From NCBI GenBank assembly GCA_963846475.1, contig CAWJVZ010000004.1, positions 1,054,001 through 1,118,000 on the forward strand: 64,000 nt of DNA, read 5' to 3'. The notes under the pieces are model-generated. The model had not been told where the DNA came from. It was given only the letters and a program-made list of their open reading frames with translations, and did not search any database. Both the position numbers and the translations under genes were made by a program. Source of the DNA: DASWJZ01 sp963846475. Its GTDB lineage: Bacteria; Pseudomonadota; Alphaproteobacteria; Rhizobiales; Afifellaceae. Position 1 is the stretch's first letter. Every line of letters starts with the position of its first letter. This document shows, piece by piece, positions 9,058 to 17,561 of the stretch.

Positions 9058-9481
9058 ACCTCCGGAGATGGCCGGAATCACGCCTCCCGTCAATCTGCAA
9101 CCTTGCAGGTTGATATCGCCGAATGCGGAACGCCGCAGGAAATGCGGCTAGCTGCGGCACACGGGCGGCGCAGTCCGTCCATGGCCCATCAACCACCCCC
9201 GCTATTTCCTCGACAAGGCGGTTAGCGTCGTCTGCAACCGCCAATTTTGTGCCTGACTTGCGAGTGGAGGCGAAATCCATGCCGCTCCGCGGAGCCAGGA
9301 CCGATTACCATCGCCTCAAGGACTTCGGGGTTGCTCGCGATACGCATCTTGTCAGTCATGGCGGAGGGCGCGATTCGGTTTCCCAACCTAACCTCCTCTT
9401 CAGCATGATGGCAGTGCCAAGTTGCCCGCAGCTGGGAACTCACGTCTGTCTGCGAGACGTTCCAGGTGAAGAGGGATCTAC
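9058..9481. other. Gap without a supported gene
   Basis: These 424 bases downstream of the tRNA-Ser promoter side hold open frames on both strands, but none shows a recognisable motif or a convincing ribosome-binding site. A short GC-rich inverted repeat around 9119-9156 (CGCCGAATGCGG / CCGCAGG...GCGGC) is visible. The stretch looks like degraded coding sequence, but nothing can be identified. Confidence 0.4.
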
Positions 9482-9856
9482 ATGGGCAAGCTGAACATAG
9501 GCGTAGAGATCCGTGATTTTGATCTGGAGCGAATGGGCTTCTCGCTCTTGGTGCTCGATGAAACGAAGCACCGGGGATCTTCTGAGGCGTATCTCCGCAT
9601 GACCCTGTCGCAACTCAGCGCTTTCTTGGGTGCGCTAAAAGCAGCGCCTAATGAAATCGAGCTATCAGCTGTGGAGTCAATCGGCGGCAGCCGAATACAG
9701 GAACTGGCGTTGGAACAGCCAGGTCAGCGGAATAGCGGCGGCCGAGCCGATGAGTCTGGGGAGCGCGCGCCCCGTGACCTTAAGCAAGGCATTGAGGGCG
9801 AGATTTCGATTCGGGAGTTGCGTTCGCTAGCGCGGACCGGGTCCGCCACAGCTTGA
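9482..9856 (+). CDS. Hypothetical protein
   Basis: This is a 124-residue protein that I do not recognise. The first half has alternating hydrophobic and polar residues with aromatic positions (I-R-D-F-D-L-E-R-M-G-F-S-L-L-V-L) suggesting a small alpha/beta domain. The second half is Gln/Gly/Arg/Glu-rich and probably disordered. A GAGGG ribosome-binding site lies about 8 bases before the ATG, which supports translation. There is no signal peptide or membrane helix. It sits in a gene-poor, partly degenerate stretch between the tRNA-Ser gene and a PilZ gene and could be a fragment of a longer ancestral gene. Confidence 0.4.
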   Translation: MGKLNIGVEIRDFDLERMGFSLLVLDETKHRGSSEAYLRMTLSQLSAFLGALKAAPNEIELSAVESIGGSRIQELALEQPGQRNSGGRADESGERAPRDLKQGIEGEISIRELRSLARTGSATA

Positions 9857-10187
9857 GCCGCTGCTGGTGGACAGGTCCACTCAACAAGCGTTCTAACGGC
9901 GGCCGCTGAGCCTAGTCTCTCGTTGCGCGCACCCAGAACGCGCCTGGATTGTCAGGTGAGAAGCAATCGTCGTGGCATTTGGGAGCCCGCCTTGCAGTCA
10001 GGTCCTTATGCATTTCTGCCTGCAAGTGCTCCGGGCCGAGGTGGCACGGCTCGATGGACGCCGGCGTGCCGCAGACCAACACGGCTGGACGGAATCACAG
10101 CCTGACTCGGACGCGCGACAGAGAGCGGTGAGGGCATAGACGAGAGTTTACGCTTCAGTCAGGTTTTCGGCTCAAAAACGCGGATTG
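9857..10187. other. Gap without a supported gene
   Basis: About 330 bases between the hypothetical gene and the PilZ gene. No coding frame with recognisable motifs, no tRNA and no clear terminator is visible. It presumably contains the PilZ gene promoter. Confidence 0.35.
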
Positions 10188-10502
10188 ATGAAGGTCCGAG
10201 CATTGAGCGAGCAGAGATCGACACATCGTCGGCACGTCAAGCAGCGCGCGGTTGCGATTCTGAAACCGGGAGCGGAGATTGACTGTACGGTGCTCGACAC
10301 GAGCGAAACAGGCGCCCGCCTGAATTTCCGAAACAGGGTTATCCTTCCCAAGAGGTTCCGGGTGTATTTTTCGGCTCCGGCGCGCGAGATTGACGTGTCC
10401 GTCGTCTGGCAGAAGGGAACGCTGGCCGGCGTTCGGTATGCGGTGCGCCTGCCGGAGGCGAGGGAGAGGTCCGGAGGGTTTGTCCGACGCATTCGGGCGT
10501 AG
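10188..10502 (+). CDS. PilZ domain protein
   Basis: This is a small cytoplasmic protein (104 residues) consisting almost entirely of one PilZ domain, the common receptor module for cyclic di-GMP. The arginine-rich motif is seen as H-R-R-H-V-K-Q-R and the second motif as L-D-T-S-E-T-G-A-R-L, which fits D-x-S-x-x-G. The rest is a short beta-barrel ending in V-R-L-P-E. Small stand-alone PilZ proteins are frequent in Rhizobiales, and many bind cyclic di-GMP to control motility or exopolysaccharide. A TTG three bases upstream is an alternative start. Binding is inferred from the motifs only. Confidence 0.8.
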   Translation: MKVRALSEQRSTHRRHVKQRAVAILKPGAEIDCTVLDTSETGARLNFRNRVILPKRFRVYFSAPAREIDVSVVWQKGTLAGVRYAVRLPEARERSGGFVRRIRA

Positions 10503-10563
10503 TTGCCAAAGCCCGGGCGTCTCGGCGACTGCAATCGGGCGGCGGCGTTCATGCGCGTGCCGC

Positions 10564-11200
10564 CTATCGAGATCTTGAGTGCACGCCCGCGTCCGTCAGA
10601 AGCTGCAAGGAGGCGACGTGGGCCTCCGACCCACGCCAACATTCCTCTCGGATCCGCCGGAAACTCCAACTCGACCTGCGCTGTGCCGACAAAACCCGTG
10701 TCGCGGATAGCGGCGAGGTACTCGCCAAAAGGCGTGTTTCCTCGCCCGGGTGGAAGATCGCCGTGGTTTACGCCGTCGCAGTCGGCAATGTGGACGTGAG
10801 CGATGCGTCCACGCAGCCGGCCGATTTCCGCCGGCAAGATGCGCATCAGCCACATATGGGAAATGTCGACCGTCGCCTTGACGTTTCTTGATCCCAACTT
10901 TGGCCAGGAATCGCTCCATGGTGTCGAGAGATCTGATGAAGGCGAATTCGAAGGGCAGCAGTTCGATGGCGAGCTCGAGCCCCCGCTCCGCGGCATGCTT
11001 GCCGACCTGCCGCGTCGCATCGACAATAAGGTCCTACGCGAGGCTGGGGCTTCTGCTGGAACATGTACTCGCCGGGGACGAAACAGAGATTCGCGACGGT
11101 GGAGAAAGGTGCCGCTAGTTCGACCACATTCGTGGCGCGTTCGATATAATAGCCGTGGATGCCGGGATTGAAAGCGCTGAGGCCGAGGCAAGTGCACACG
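10564..11200 (-). pseudogene. Broken sugar phosphate isomerase/epimerase (xylose-isomerase-like TIM barrel)
   Basis: Coding sense is clear, but it is spread over different reading frames of the minus strand. Near 11150-11050 one frame reads ...F-V-P-G-E-Y-M-F-Q-Q-K-P. Near 11040-10900 a second reads A-A-E-R-G-L-E-L-A-I-E-L-L-P-F-E-F. Near 10890-10650 a third reads V-D-I-S-H-M-W then A-H-V-H-I-A-D-C-D-G-V-N-H-G-D-L-P-P-G-R-G. A final switch gives E-A-H-V-A-S-L-Q-L-L-T and a stop at 10564. These are the metal- and substrate-site motifs of the sugar phosphate isomerase/epimerase family. At least three frameshifts and a missing N terminus (cut off by the GNAT gene) make it a decayed gene. Confidence 0.85.
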
Positions 11201-11211
11201 AGGGATTCGAG

Positions 11212-11670
11212 CTACGCGACGCCATCCGCCGGCTCCCCGCTCCACAGCATCCGGATCTTCTCCTCGTCGCCTCCATCCGTTCGGAACCCAAGCCGCTCGT
11301 AGAGCGCTTTGGCCGGATTCCCGCGAATCACGTTCAGAGCGAGTGGTTTGTCGGCGGCCCTGGCCCGATCCTGCAGCATGCGGATCAGATGCGTCCCGAT
11401 TTTTTGGTTGCGGGCACCGTCAATGAGATGGAGCTGATCGAGGTGCATTTCCTCTTCCGTCTCGGAGACCTGCATCCACCCGATATCGCCCCCGCCCCGC
11501 CGAAGCACCTTTATCTGTTCCAGTTTGAAGCCGTCCGCGAAGCGTGCGAGGATCCGCTCTTCGTCCCATCGCCCTAGCGCCAGCAGCAGCGGCTGCACGC
11601 TTTCCAGGTAGAGGGCAAGGGCGAAATCATAATCGCCGACACGCGCGGCGCGCACCGTGAGTTCCGGCAT
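11212..11670 (-). CDS. GNAT family N-acetyltransferase
   Basis: This 152-residue protein has the GNAT fold, which transfers an acetyl group from acetyl-CoA to an amine. Visible elements are the N-terminal R-A-A-R-V-G-D-Y strand, the hydrophobic strand with L-D-Q-L-H-L-I-D, the CoA-binding region where N-Q-K-I-G-T-H-L-I stands for the Q/R-x-x-G-x-G/A motif, and the terminal N-P-A-K-A-L-Y-E-R-L-G-F-R. The substrate cannot be predicted. It is divergent from the adenylate cyclase gene (about 160 bases between starts), and its 3' end lies against the isomerase pseudogene. Confidence 0.85.
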   Translation of the reverse strand: MPELTVRAARVGDYDFALALYLESVQPLLLALGRWDEERILARFADGFKLEQIKVLRRGGGDIGWMQVSETEEEMHLDQLHLIDGARNQKIGTHLIRMLQDRARAADKPLALNVIRGNPAKALYERLGFRTDGGDEEKIRMLWSGEPADGVA

Positions 11671-11828
11671 CAGAATCGGCCTGCATGCAGCGGTTGCAGC
11701 ACTCTTGGCATAATTCGTGCTTCACCGATAGCGCGCCTGAAAGCGACGATCAGCATCTCGCGAGACTCGCCTTACCGCAAGGCCCCTGTATGATGGTCAT
11801 GCGAAATCGAACGGCGCGATGGCGTAAC

Positions 11829-13607
11829 ATGAACACGGGCGTCTCCAGCGGCGGGTCGGAAGAGCGCGCACCCCGTCCACATCGCCGGTTGGTGGCAGTG
11901 TTGTTCGCCGACATGGTTGACTACAGCCGCCACATGGCGCGGGACGAAGAGCAGACCTCGCTGCAGACGGTGAGGTCAGTTGAGCTGTTCAAGTCGCTGG
12001 TCGGCGACTACGGTGGCCGGGTCGCCAACGTGACGGGCGATGGAATCCTGGCGATCTTCGATAGCGCTGAGGAGGCCTTGCGGTTTGCGGTGCAGGTCCA
12101 AAGCGATTTTCGCGCCCAGGCTGTCTGGAGCGACGGTAAGCCCGTAGAATTCCGCATTGGCATCAACGTCGGCGAGATTGTCGAGGACTCCGGTATCGTG
12201 CAGGGGCACTGCGTCAATGTGGCCGCTCGACTCCAGCAGATGGGCGAACCCGGCGGCATCCTCATCTCGGGCGCGGTGCGCGACGCGGCTCGCGAGCGCT
12301 CTGGCGTGGTGCTGCGCTCCCTCGGTCACCCCACTCTCAAGAACATCGAGGATCCGATCGAGGTACTGGCCGTGAGCTGGTCGGATTTCGAGCCGCCGCA
12401 GAATGCAGGGGCCGGTACGACGCATGCCGCCGAGGCCTGGCGCCAGCCCTCGATTGCCGTTCTGGCCCTGCAGAACCTTTCGGGCGATCCCGCCAACGAT
12501 CACCTCTGCGAAGGCGTCGTGGAGGATGTCATCGCCAACCTGACGCGGTTCCGCAATCTGATGGTGATCGCCCGGCACTCGGCGTTCCTGTTCAGCCTGA
12601 AATCGAGCCCGATTCAGGAGATCGGCCGCCGGCTCGACGTCCGCTATCTGCTGACGGGAAGCCTCCGCCGCTCGGGGAGACGCATCAGGATTTCGGTGCA
12701 GCTGATCGATGTGCCGACGGAGGGCGTCTTGTGGTCCGACAGCTTCCATATCGACATCGAGGAGCTCTTCGACCTGCAGGACGAGATCGCCGGCGCCGTC
12801 GCCTCGCGCCTGGCCGTGCAGATCGATCTGGCCCAGCGGCGCGAGGAATACCACCCCCGCGACATGCGCGCTTACGGGCTCGTGCTGCGCGGCCAGCAGC
12901 TCGTGGCGCAATATACGAAGGAGAGCAACGCCCATGCGCGCCGGCTCTTCGAGGAGGCGGCGGAGATCGCGCCGGATTATGGGCGGGTCTACAGCTCGCT
13001 TTCCCGCACCCACAACCTCGACTGGCGGTATTCGTGGTCGGCGTCACCGGACGCGTCGCTTGACGCGGCCGTCGACCTTGCCCGCTCCGCCGTCGAGCGC
13101 GACCCGCTGGATGCGCGCGGCTTCAGCGAGCTCGGCTTCGCCCACCTCTACAAGAAGCGCCACGACGAATCGCTTGCCGACTATGGCCGCGCGCTGACCC
13201 TTAACCCGAATGACGCCGACATCATCGCTGAATACGCCGACGCGCTGGTCTATGCCGGGCAGGCGGACAGATCGATCGAGCTGATGGACAAGGCGATGCG
13301 GCTGAACCCCTGTTATCCCGATTGGTATCTCTGGTATCTGGCGGATGCCTACAGCACGCTGGGCCGGCACGCCGACGTCATCGCCACGGTGCTGCGCATG
13401 CGCAATCCGGACGAGGGGCGCCGCATGCTCGCCGCCAGCTACGCGCATCTGGACAGGATGGATGAAGCGCGCGAGCAGGCCCGCCACGTGCTGAGCCTTC
13501 ATCCCGACTTCACGATCGGCAGCTGGCGTCATCGGCCGCCTTATCGCGATCAGGCGGTCCTTGAGCGCTTCATCGAAGGCCTGCGGAAGGCCGGCCTGCC
13601 GGACTAG
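11829..13607 (+). CDS. Class III adenylate/guanylate cyclase with TolB-like and TPR regions
   Basis: This is a cytoplasmic nucleotide cyclase of the Rhizobiales type, with the catalytic domain at the N terminus. About residues 18-190 form the class III cyclase domain. Metal-binding Asp residues lie in L-F-A-D-M-V-D-Y-S and the T-G-D-G loop; the N-V-A-A-R-L segment carries the conserved Asn and Arg. A TolB-N-like segment follows (P-S-I-A-V-L-A-L-Q-N-L-S-G-D-P), then C-terminal tetratricopeptide repeats (for example Y-G-R-A-L-T-L-N-P-N-D-A-D). Starts at 11790 or 11685 are possible; the ATG at 11829 gives 592 residues, the usual length. It makes cAMP or cGMP, probably in response to a partner bound by the TPRs. 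No effector gene is adjacent. Confidence 0.88.
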   Translation: MNTGVSSGGSEERAPRPHRRLVAVLFADMVDYSRHMARDEEQTSLQTVRSVELFKSLVGDYGGRVANVTGDGILAIFDSAEEALRFAVQVQSDFRAQAVWSDGKPVEFRIGINVGEIVEDSGIVQGHCVNVAARLQQMGEPGGILISGAVRDAARERSGVVLRSLGHPTLKNIEDPIEVLAVSWSDFEPPQNAGAGTTHAAEAWRQPSIAVLALQNLSGDPANDHLCEGVVEDVIANLTRFRNLMVIARHSAFLFSLKSSPIQEIGRRLDVRYLLTGSLRRSGRRIRISVQLIDVPTEGVLWSDSFHIDIEELFDLQDEIAGAVASRLAVQIDLAQRREEYHPRDMRAYGLVLRGQQLVAQYTKESNAHARRLFEEAAEIAPDYGRVYSSLSRTHNLDWRYSWSASPDASLDAAVDLARSAVERDPLDARGFSELGFAHLYKKRHDESLADYGRALTLNPNDADIIAEYADALVYAGQADRSIELMDKAMRLNPCYPDWYLWYLADAYSTLGRHADVIATVLRMRNPDEGRRMLAASYAHLDRMDEAREQARHVLSLHPDFTIGSWRHRPPYRDQAVLERFIEGLRKAGLPD

Positions 13608-13781
13608 AGGCTGTCTTCGCGGTCGCGCGCTGTTCCTGTTGTCGGCACCGGGCGTGCTGATGGGCGTGTTGACGGGTCACCCGAAACAACCTATCTGACC
13701 CGCGCCGCGATAGGCTGATGCAAAATTCGCAGCCTTCATTGAACCACCACCGGAAGGCTCGGGCGGCTCGACTGGTGACGG

Positions 13782-13855
13782 TGGGGGATAGTTCAACGGT
13801 AGAACAGCGGACTCTGACTCCGTCAATCTTGGTTCGAATCCAGGTCCCCCAGCCA
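13782..13855 (+). tRNA. tRNA-Gln (anticodon CUG)
   Basis: A 74-base tRNA with acceptor TGGGGGA/TCCCCCA, D arm TAGTTCAACGGTAGAA, anticodon loop CTCTGAC giving anticodon CUG, T loop GGTTCGAATCC, discriminator G and encoded CCA. It is the last core feature before the injection-system block. tRNA genes are common island junctions, but I find no repeat of its 3' end on the far side of the block. Confidence 0.95.
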
Positions 13856-13898
13856 ACCATCGTGCCCTTTTTCCGTATCGAGGCCGCGCCCCTTCGCT

Positions 13899-13946
13899 GA
13901 TGATGCGCGATTTGCCCAGCTTCAACGCTGGGAGTTGCGCGTCATC
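13899..13946. repeat. Long imperfect inverted repeat upstream of the injection-system promoter
   Basis: The outer arms GATGATGCGCGA (13899-13910) and TTGCGCGTCATC (13935-13946) are complementary at 10 of 12 positions. Inner arms CCCAGC and GCTGGG (13915-13920 and 13927-13932) are perfect, with the loop TTCAAC. It lies about 250 bases upstream of the sigma-54 promoter, within the distance range of enhancer sites for sigma-54 activators. It may alternatively be the transcription end for tRNA-Gln, though it has no T-run. Confidence 0.55.
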
Positions 13947-13992
13947 GCATCGGTGCGACAGACTCGCCTCTGCAGCCGAGACTGACCGGAGT

Positions 13993-14033
13993 CCCACCCC
14001 CCGGGTCGAAATCGACCGCGGTGGGTCTTTTTT
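13993..14033 (+). terminator. Rho-independent terminator
   Basis: The arms CCCACC and GGTGGG enclose a second self-complementary stretch, GGTCGAAATCGACC. A T-run (TCTTTTTT) follows directly, the classic layout for intrinsic termination on the + strand. It separates tRNA-Gln transcription from the injection-system block. Confidence 0.8.
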
Positions 14034-14194
14034 GACGCGCTTCAGGTGTTTTCCCTTGCCGCCCCGGCGCGCGTGCCGCTGTCCATCGTCCCAACGCTCT
14101 GACGTTCTTCTGCATGGGTCTCCGGCGACCCATAGCGGCGATCTCGCCGACAAACTTCTGTAGATGTTTCAGGGGCTTAGGTCACCAAAAACAC

Positions 14195-14211
14195 TTGGCA
14201 CGCCGCTTGCT
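14195..14211 (+). promoter_or_regulatory. Sigma-54 (RpoN) promoter of the injection-system block
   Basis: The sequence TTGGCACG, four bases, then TTGCT matches the RpoN consensus. The GG of the -24 element and the GC of the -12 element are exactly 10 bases apart. Transcription would start near 14222. The next gene downstream is the first of the tail-like block, and a sigma-54 activator gene closes that block, so control by RpoN is strongly suggested. Confidence 0.85.
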
Positions 14212-14259
14212 CCAGCAAAACTGTCGCGGCCAAAACGCGGCAGCGAGGCAAGGCGGCAG

Positions 14260-15255
14260 GTGCAGAATTCGCTCGATGAGGCGATGGCGGCGGTTTTGGG
14301 CCACCTGGCTCCGTTCGTGCCGGGCAACGGCATGGGCCTGCCGGAGAACAGCGTCCGCATCGTTGCGGCGCGCGGGCGCAATCTCGCCATCGGCAACCGG
14401 CGCGGCTCGGAATACCGGCTCGGCGTCCCGGTCGTGGCATTGAGCGGCGTGCGGCTCGAAGCCACCGCGCGGATCGAGATCTGGGGCGCCTCGCTGATGA
14501 GCGCCGGCGACGCACTGGAAGGCGTGCATGCCAATCTCCTCGCCGCGGCGGACAGCCTGCGCGCGGCCGGGTTCATCCGCTTCGAGGCGTCGGCAACGGT
14601 TTCTCCGGCGCATGTCGGCGACGCGGTGGACGCCTGGCGGACATCGAGCGATTTTCAGCTGCTCTACGAGCACCGGACGCGGGACGACGACGATGCCGAG
14701 AGTTTTATCGTCCGCATCCCTGTCCGATCCGACCTGGAATCAAAAAATTCCGCGTCCGGAACCATCGAGACGGTGACTGACGACATGCGCCGTTGGGACG
14801 ACGAAGGCGCGGCGGCGCTCGTCGTGCGCGGCGGCGGGTCGCGCGGAATTCGCCTCACTGGGCTCTCCGCCTTCGATTTCCGGCCCGGCGGCTTCGCCGG
14901 CACCGCTGTTCTGATCGAGCGCCTGGTGGCCGGCGCAACCAGCGCGCCAACCGCCTATCCGAATCTGACGGACTTCCTCGCCGCGGTCGGCCATCCGCAA
15001 ACGCCCGACACGAACGCGCAGATCGAATTCGCTAGCCTCGCCGATTTCATGAATGCGCTCGACGCGGCCGGCGACCCGATCACGCTCGGCGATTGGAAGA
15101 CCGATACGGTCCTCGATGTCTTCCAACCCCGCGCGCTCCCCTTCGCCACTCCCGTAGTTCTGCGGAGCCCCCGCGACGTGTTCGCAATCCGCTATCCGGC
15201 GTCCGTGCTGGAAGCCCCGGCAATCGTCTATCTGCGCGTTCAAACCGCCCGTTGA
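14260..15255 (+). CDS. Unknown first gene of the injection system, candidate tail terminator/cap
   Basis: This is a 331-residue protein without a motif I can name. The GTG at 14260 was chosen because the ATG at 14164 lies upstream of the sigma-54 promoter and because AAGGCGG precedes the GTG; an ATG at 14284 is also possible. The middle part (A-W-R-T-S-S-D-F-Q-L-L-Y-E-H-R-T) resembles the end-strand pattern of small phage tail-terminator or connector proteins. It is followed by an acidic D-D-D-D stretch and a beta-rich C-terminal half. Standing just before the sheath gene suggests a cap or terminator at the distal end of the tube. That is inference from position only; a structure comparison could overturn it. 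Confidence 0.5.
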   Translation: MQNSLDEAMAAVLGHLAPFVPGNGMGLPENSVRIVAARGRNLAIGNRRGSEYRLGVPVVALSGVRLEATARIEIWGASLMSAGDALEGVHANLLAAADSLRAAGFIRFEASATVSPAHVGDAVDAWRTSSDFQLLYEHRTRDDDDAESFIVRIPVRSDLESKNSASGTIETVTDDMRRWDDEGAAALVVRGGGSRGIRLTGLSAFDFRPGGFAGTAVLIERLVAGATSAPTAYPNLTDFLAAVGHPQTPDTNAQIEFASLADFMNALDAAGDPITLGDWKTDTVLDVFQPRALPFATPVVLRSPRDVFAIRYPASVLEAPAIVYLRVQTAR

Positions 15256-15301
15256 ATTCCGGCTGAGCCCGACGCCCCGGCCGACAAGACAGGAGAACCA
15301 C

Positions 15302-16996
15302 ATGGAACAGATCCTTCCTGGCGTATCGATCAAGGTCCTTTCCGAAGGGCTGATCATTCCCGGTCAGATATCGATCAGCACCATTGGCATGGTCGGAACG
15401 GCGAATATGGGGCCGGTCGGTGAGCCGACCATCATCGGCTCGCTTGCCGACGCGCGACAGGTATTCGGCACGGCCGACACCTACAATTCCTTCAATCCCG
15501 GTGATGAATTGAGCCTTATCCGCGCCCTGGAGCTGGCCTACGCGCACGGCGCGGCGGACGTCATCGCGGTCCGCGTCGACAACACCGTGCCCGGAACACC
15601 CCCGACGGGAGGTGCGGCCAGGGCCACTTACGACGTCGCCTCCGCCGGCGGGGTCTGCTGCACGTTGCTTGCCCGAACGCCCGGGACGTGGGGCAACGAC
15701 ATCGCCATCAACATTTCGGCCGCCACCGAGAACGCCGTCATCCGTGAGGAGGAGCACCCGGGCGGCGCTGCCGTCACGCTTAACCACGCTCCGATCGTCG
15801 TCAGCGCGCGGAACCGCATCTCGGTCGTCGCCGACGGATCGACCGTTCCCACACAGCTCGAGGTCGTCACGGCCGCTCCAGCCGCCGGTCAAGTCCAGGT
15901 CGATGTCGCATTGGGCCACCTCGTCTTTTTCGGCGGCGAGGAGCCGGGCGACAGCGACAAGGTGGTCGCCACCTACGTCGTCGACAAGGCAAGCGCCCGA
16001 GCGGTCAAGCTGCGGCAGGGCGCGTTCGAGGAAAGTTACACCATCGTGGACGGCACGCACCTAGGCGAGGAGTTGACCGACTCTCAGCTCGCCGAGCTGG
16101 ATGCCGATGCCGCAAACCCCAATATCGGGGAGCCGCCAACGCCGTTCTCCACGCCGACGGAGTTCCGGCCCTTCGGCAGCGGCACGAACACGGCCGGCAC
16201 CAACGGCGCTCAGTCGGCGAACTACCGCGCCGGATTCAGTGCTCTCCTCAACGAACCCGCACACATCATCGTCGCGGCGGGGCAAAGCCATCTGGACATC
16301 GGCGCCGACCTCATCGGCCATGTCACCGAAGCATCGTCCGATCTCAACAAGCGCGAGCGCATCGGCGTCGTCGGAAGCGCACTCGGCGAGGCCCTCGACG
16401 ACATCCTCGGCCATTCATTGGCCGATGAGCGGATCGTATTCGTCGCGCCTGGAATCGTTGCGACCGACCCGATCTCGGGCGCGCAAGTGACTCTCCCCGG
16501 CGCCTATGCCGCCGCCGCAATCGCGGGCCTGATCGCCGGCTTCCCGCTCAACCGCAGCCTCACCAACAAGACGCTGGCGGTCGCCGGCCTGGAGGAGACC
16601 TACAACCAAGCTCAGCTTCGCCAATTGGTGCTCGCCCGTGTGCTGGCGCTAGAGAGCCGGCTCGGCTTCCGCACCGTCAAGGGGATTACCACCGCGACCA
16701 ACACCGCCTTCGCGCAGATCACCACTCGGCGCATCGTCGACTACGCCAAGTTCGGCGTCCGCTCGGCGGCCAATCCGTATATCGGCCTCCTCAACAACGA
16801 CCGGGTGCGCGCCGCGCTGAAGTCTACCATCAACGGCTTTTTGAGCGAGATGGTCGAGGACGAAGAGCTCGTCAGCTACACGCTCGACGTCTTCGCCTCG
16901 CGCTCGGACGAAATCCGCGGCATCGCCCGCGTGACCATGGTGCTGAGGCCGACCTTCAGCATCGACTACATCAAGGTCACCATGTTCCTCGAATAG
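15302..16996 (+). CDS. Contractile tail sheath protein
   Basis: The sheath wraps the inner tube and contracts to drive it through a target membrane. At 564 residues it has the family hallmarks. The N terminus P-G-V-S-I-K-V-L-S-E-G is followed by I-G-M-V-G-T-A-N-M-G-P-V-G-E-P, then a variable outer domain. The conserved C-terminal domain (from about residue 430) holds E-E-T-Y-N-Q-A-Q-L-R, R-T-V-K-G-I-T-T, R-R-I-V-D-Y-A-K and the final D-Y-I-K-V-T-M-F-L. These terminal strands form the interlocking mesh in sheath structures. The gene has AGGAGA before its ATG. Only one sheath gene is present, unlike Afp and PVC clusters, which carry several. Confidence 0.95.
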   Translation: MEQILPGVSIKVLSEGLIIPGQISISTIGMVGTANMGPVGEPTIIGSLADARQVFGTADTYNSFNPGDELSLIRALELAYAHGAADVIAVRVDNTVPGTPPTGGAARATYDVASAGGVCCTLLARTPGTWGNDIAINISAATENAVIREEEHPGGAAVTLNHAPIVVSARNRISVVADGSTVPTQLEVVTAAPAAGQVQVDVALGHLVFFGGEEPGDSDKVVATYVVDKASARAVKLRQGAFEESYTIVDGTHLGEELTDSQLAELDADAANPNIGEPPTPFSTPTEFRPFGSGTNTAGTNGAQSANYRAGFSALLNEPAHIIVAAGQSHLDIGADLIGHVTEASSDLNKRERIGVVGSALGEALDDILGHSLADERIVFVAPGIVATDPISGAQVTLPGAYAAAAIAGLIAGFPLNRSLTNKTLAVAGLEETYNQAQLRQLVLARVLALESRLGFRTVKGITTATNTAFAQITTRRIVDYAKFGVRSAANPYIGLLNNDRVRAALKSTINGFLSEMVEDEELVSYTLDVFASRSDEIRGIARVTMVLRPTFSIDYIKVTMFLE

Positions 16997-17006
16997 GAGA
17001 CAGACC

Positions 17007-17552
17007 ATGGCCAACGTGAACGTATTCACCGGCGGCGACGGCGCGCTGACGCTGGCGCCGCTCGACAACCCGCCCGGCAAGGACGCCGAATCGATCATCA
17101 ACCGTTACGAGATCGCCACCGCCGTCGGCCGGGTAACCGGCGTGCGCGTGAGCATCGAAACCGATCTTCGCGAGTTCTTCGAGATCGGCTTCCGCCACGC
17201 CATCTCGCTGCACGAAGGCGACATCCACATCCGCGGCGAGGTCGATCGCGCCTACATCAACGGGGCACTACTCGGCCTCCTGCTCGGGCGCAAGCCGTTC
17301 CTCCCGGAGGCGCAGAGCCAGCGCACTTTCCAGCCCGAGTTCAACATGAGCCTGCAGCTGAAGGACCCGGCGGTGCCGGGGCAGGGTCAGCTGACCCTGA
17401 ACGGCGTGAAATTCCACAACTGGGCGTTCTCGCTCCCGGAGAACGACATCATCATGGAGAACGCCACGTTCCGGGCGCGCAGCATCGACATCGCCGATTT
17501 CGACGATGACAGCGGCGTCTCGATCGGACCGATCTTCATCAATCCGGCCTGA
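17007..17552 (+). CDS. Tail tube protein
   Basis: This 181-residue protein directly follows the sheath gene, the universal place of the tube subunit. The sequence is beta-rich with G-D-G-A-L-T-L-A-P near the start and I-H-I-R-G-E-V-D-R-A-Y-I-N-G-A-L-L in the middle. It ends in alternating strands (F-N-M-S-L-Q-L-K, then I-S-I-G-P-I-F-I). This fits the hexameric beta-barrel of tail tube and Hcp-like proteins. It would form the inner conduit expelled on contraction. The tube assignment rests on position and strand pattern rather than on a single diagnostic motif. Confidence 0.8.
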   Translation: MANVNVFTGGDGALTLAPLDNPPGKDAESIINRYEIATAVGRVTGVRVSIETDLREFFEIGFRHAISLHEGDIHIRGEVDRAYINGALLGLLLGRKPFLPEAQSQRTFQPEFNMSLQLKDPAVPGQGQLTLNGVKFHNWAFSLPENDIIMENATFRARSIDIADFDDDSGVSIGPIFINPA

Positions 17553-17561
17553 GGCTGAAAA

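Noticed and set aside
9123..9494. Open frame of 123 residues downstream of tRNA-Ser
   Set aside because: Composition is random-like, with no ribosome-binding site and no recognisable motif; an overlapping open frame on the minus strand is equally plausible.
13638..13658. A second weak RpoN-like site (TCGGCACC-N5-GTGCT) downstream of the cyclase gene
   Set aside because: It has mismatches in both elements and no suitable gene follows directly.
13782..13855. tRNA-Gln as attachment site for the tail block
   Set aside because: I found no repeat of the tRNA 3' end beyond the block and no integrase, so integration at this tRNA is not supported.
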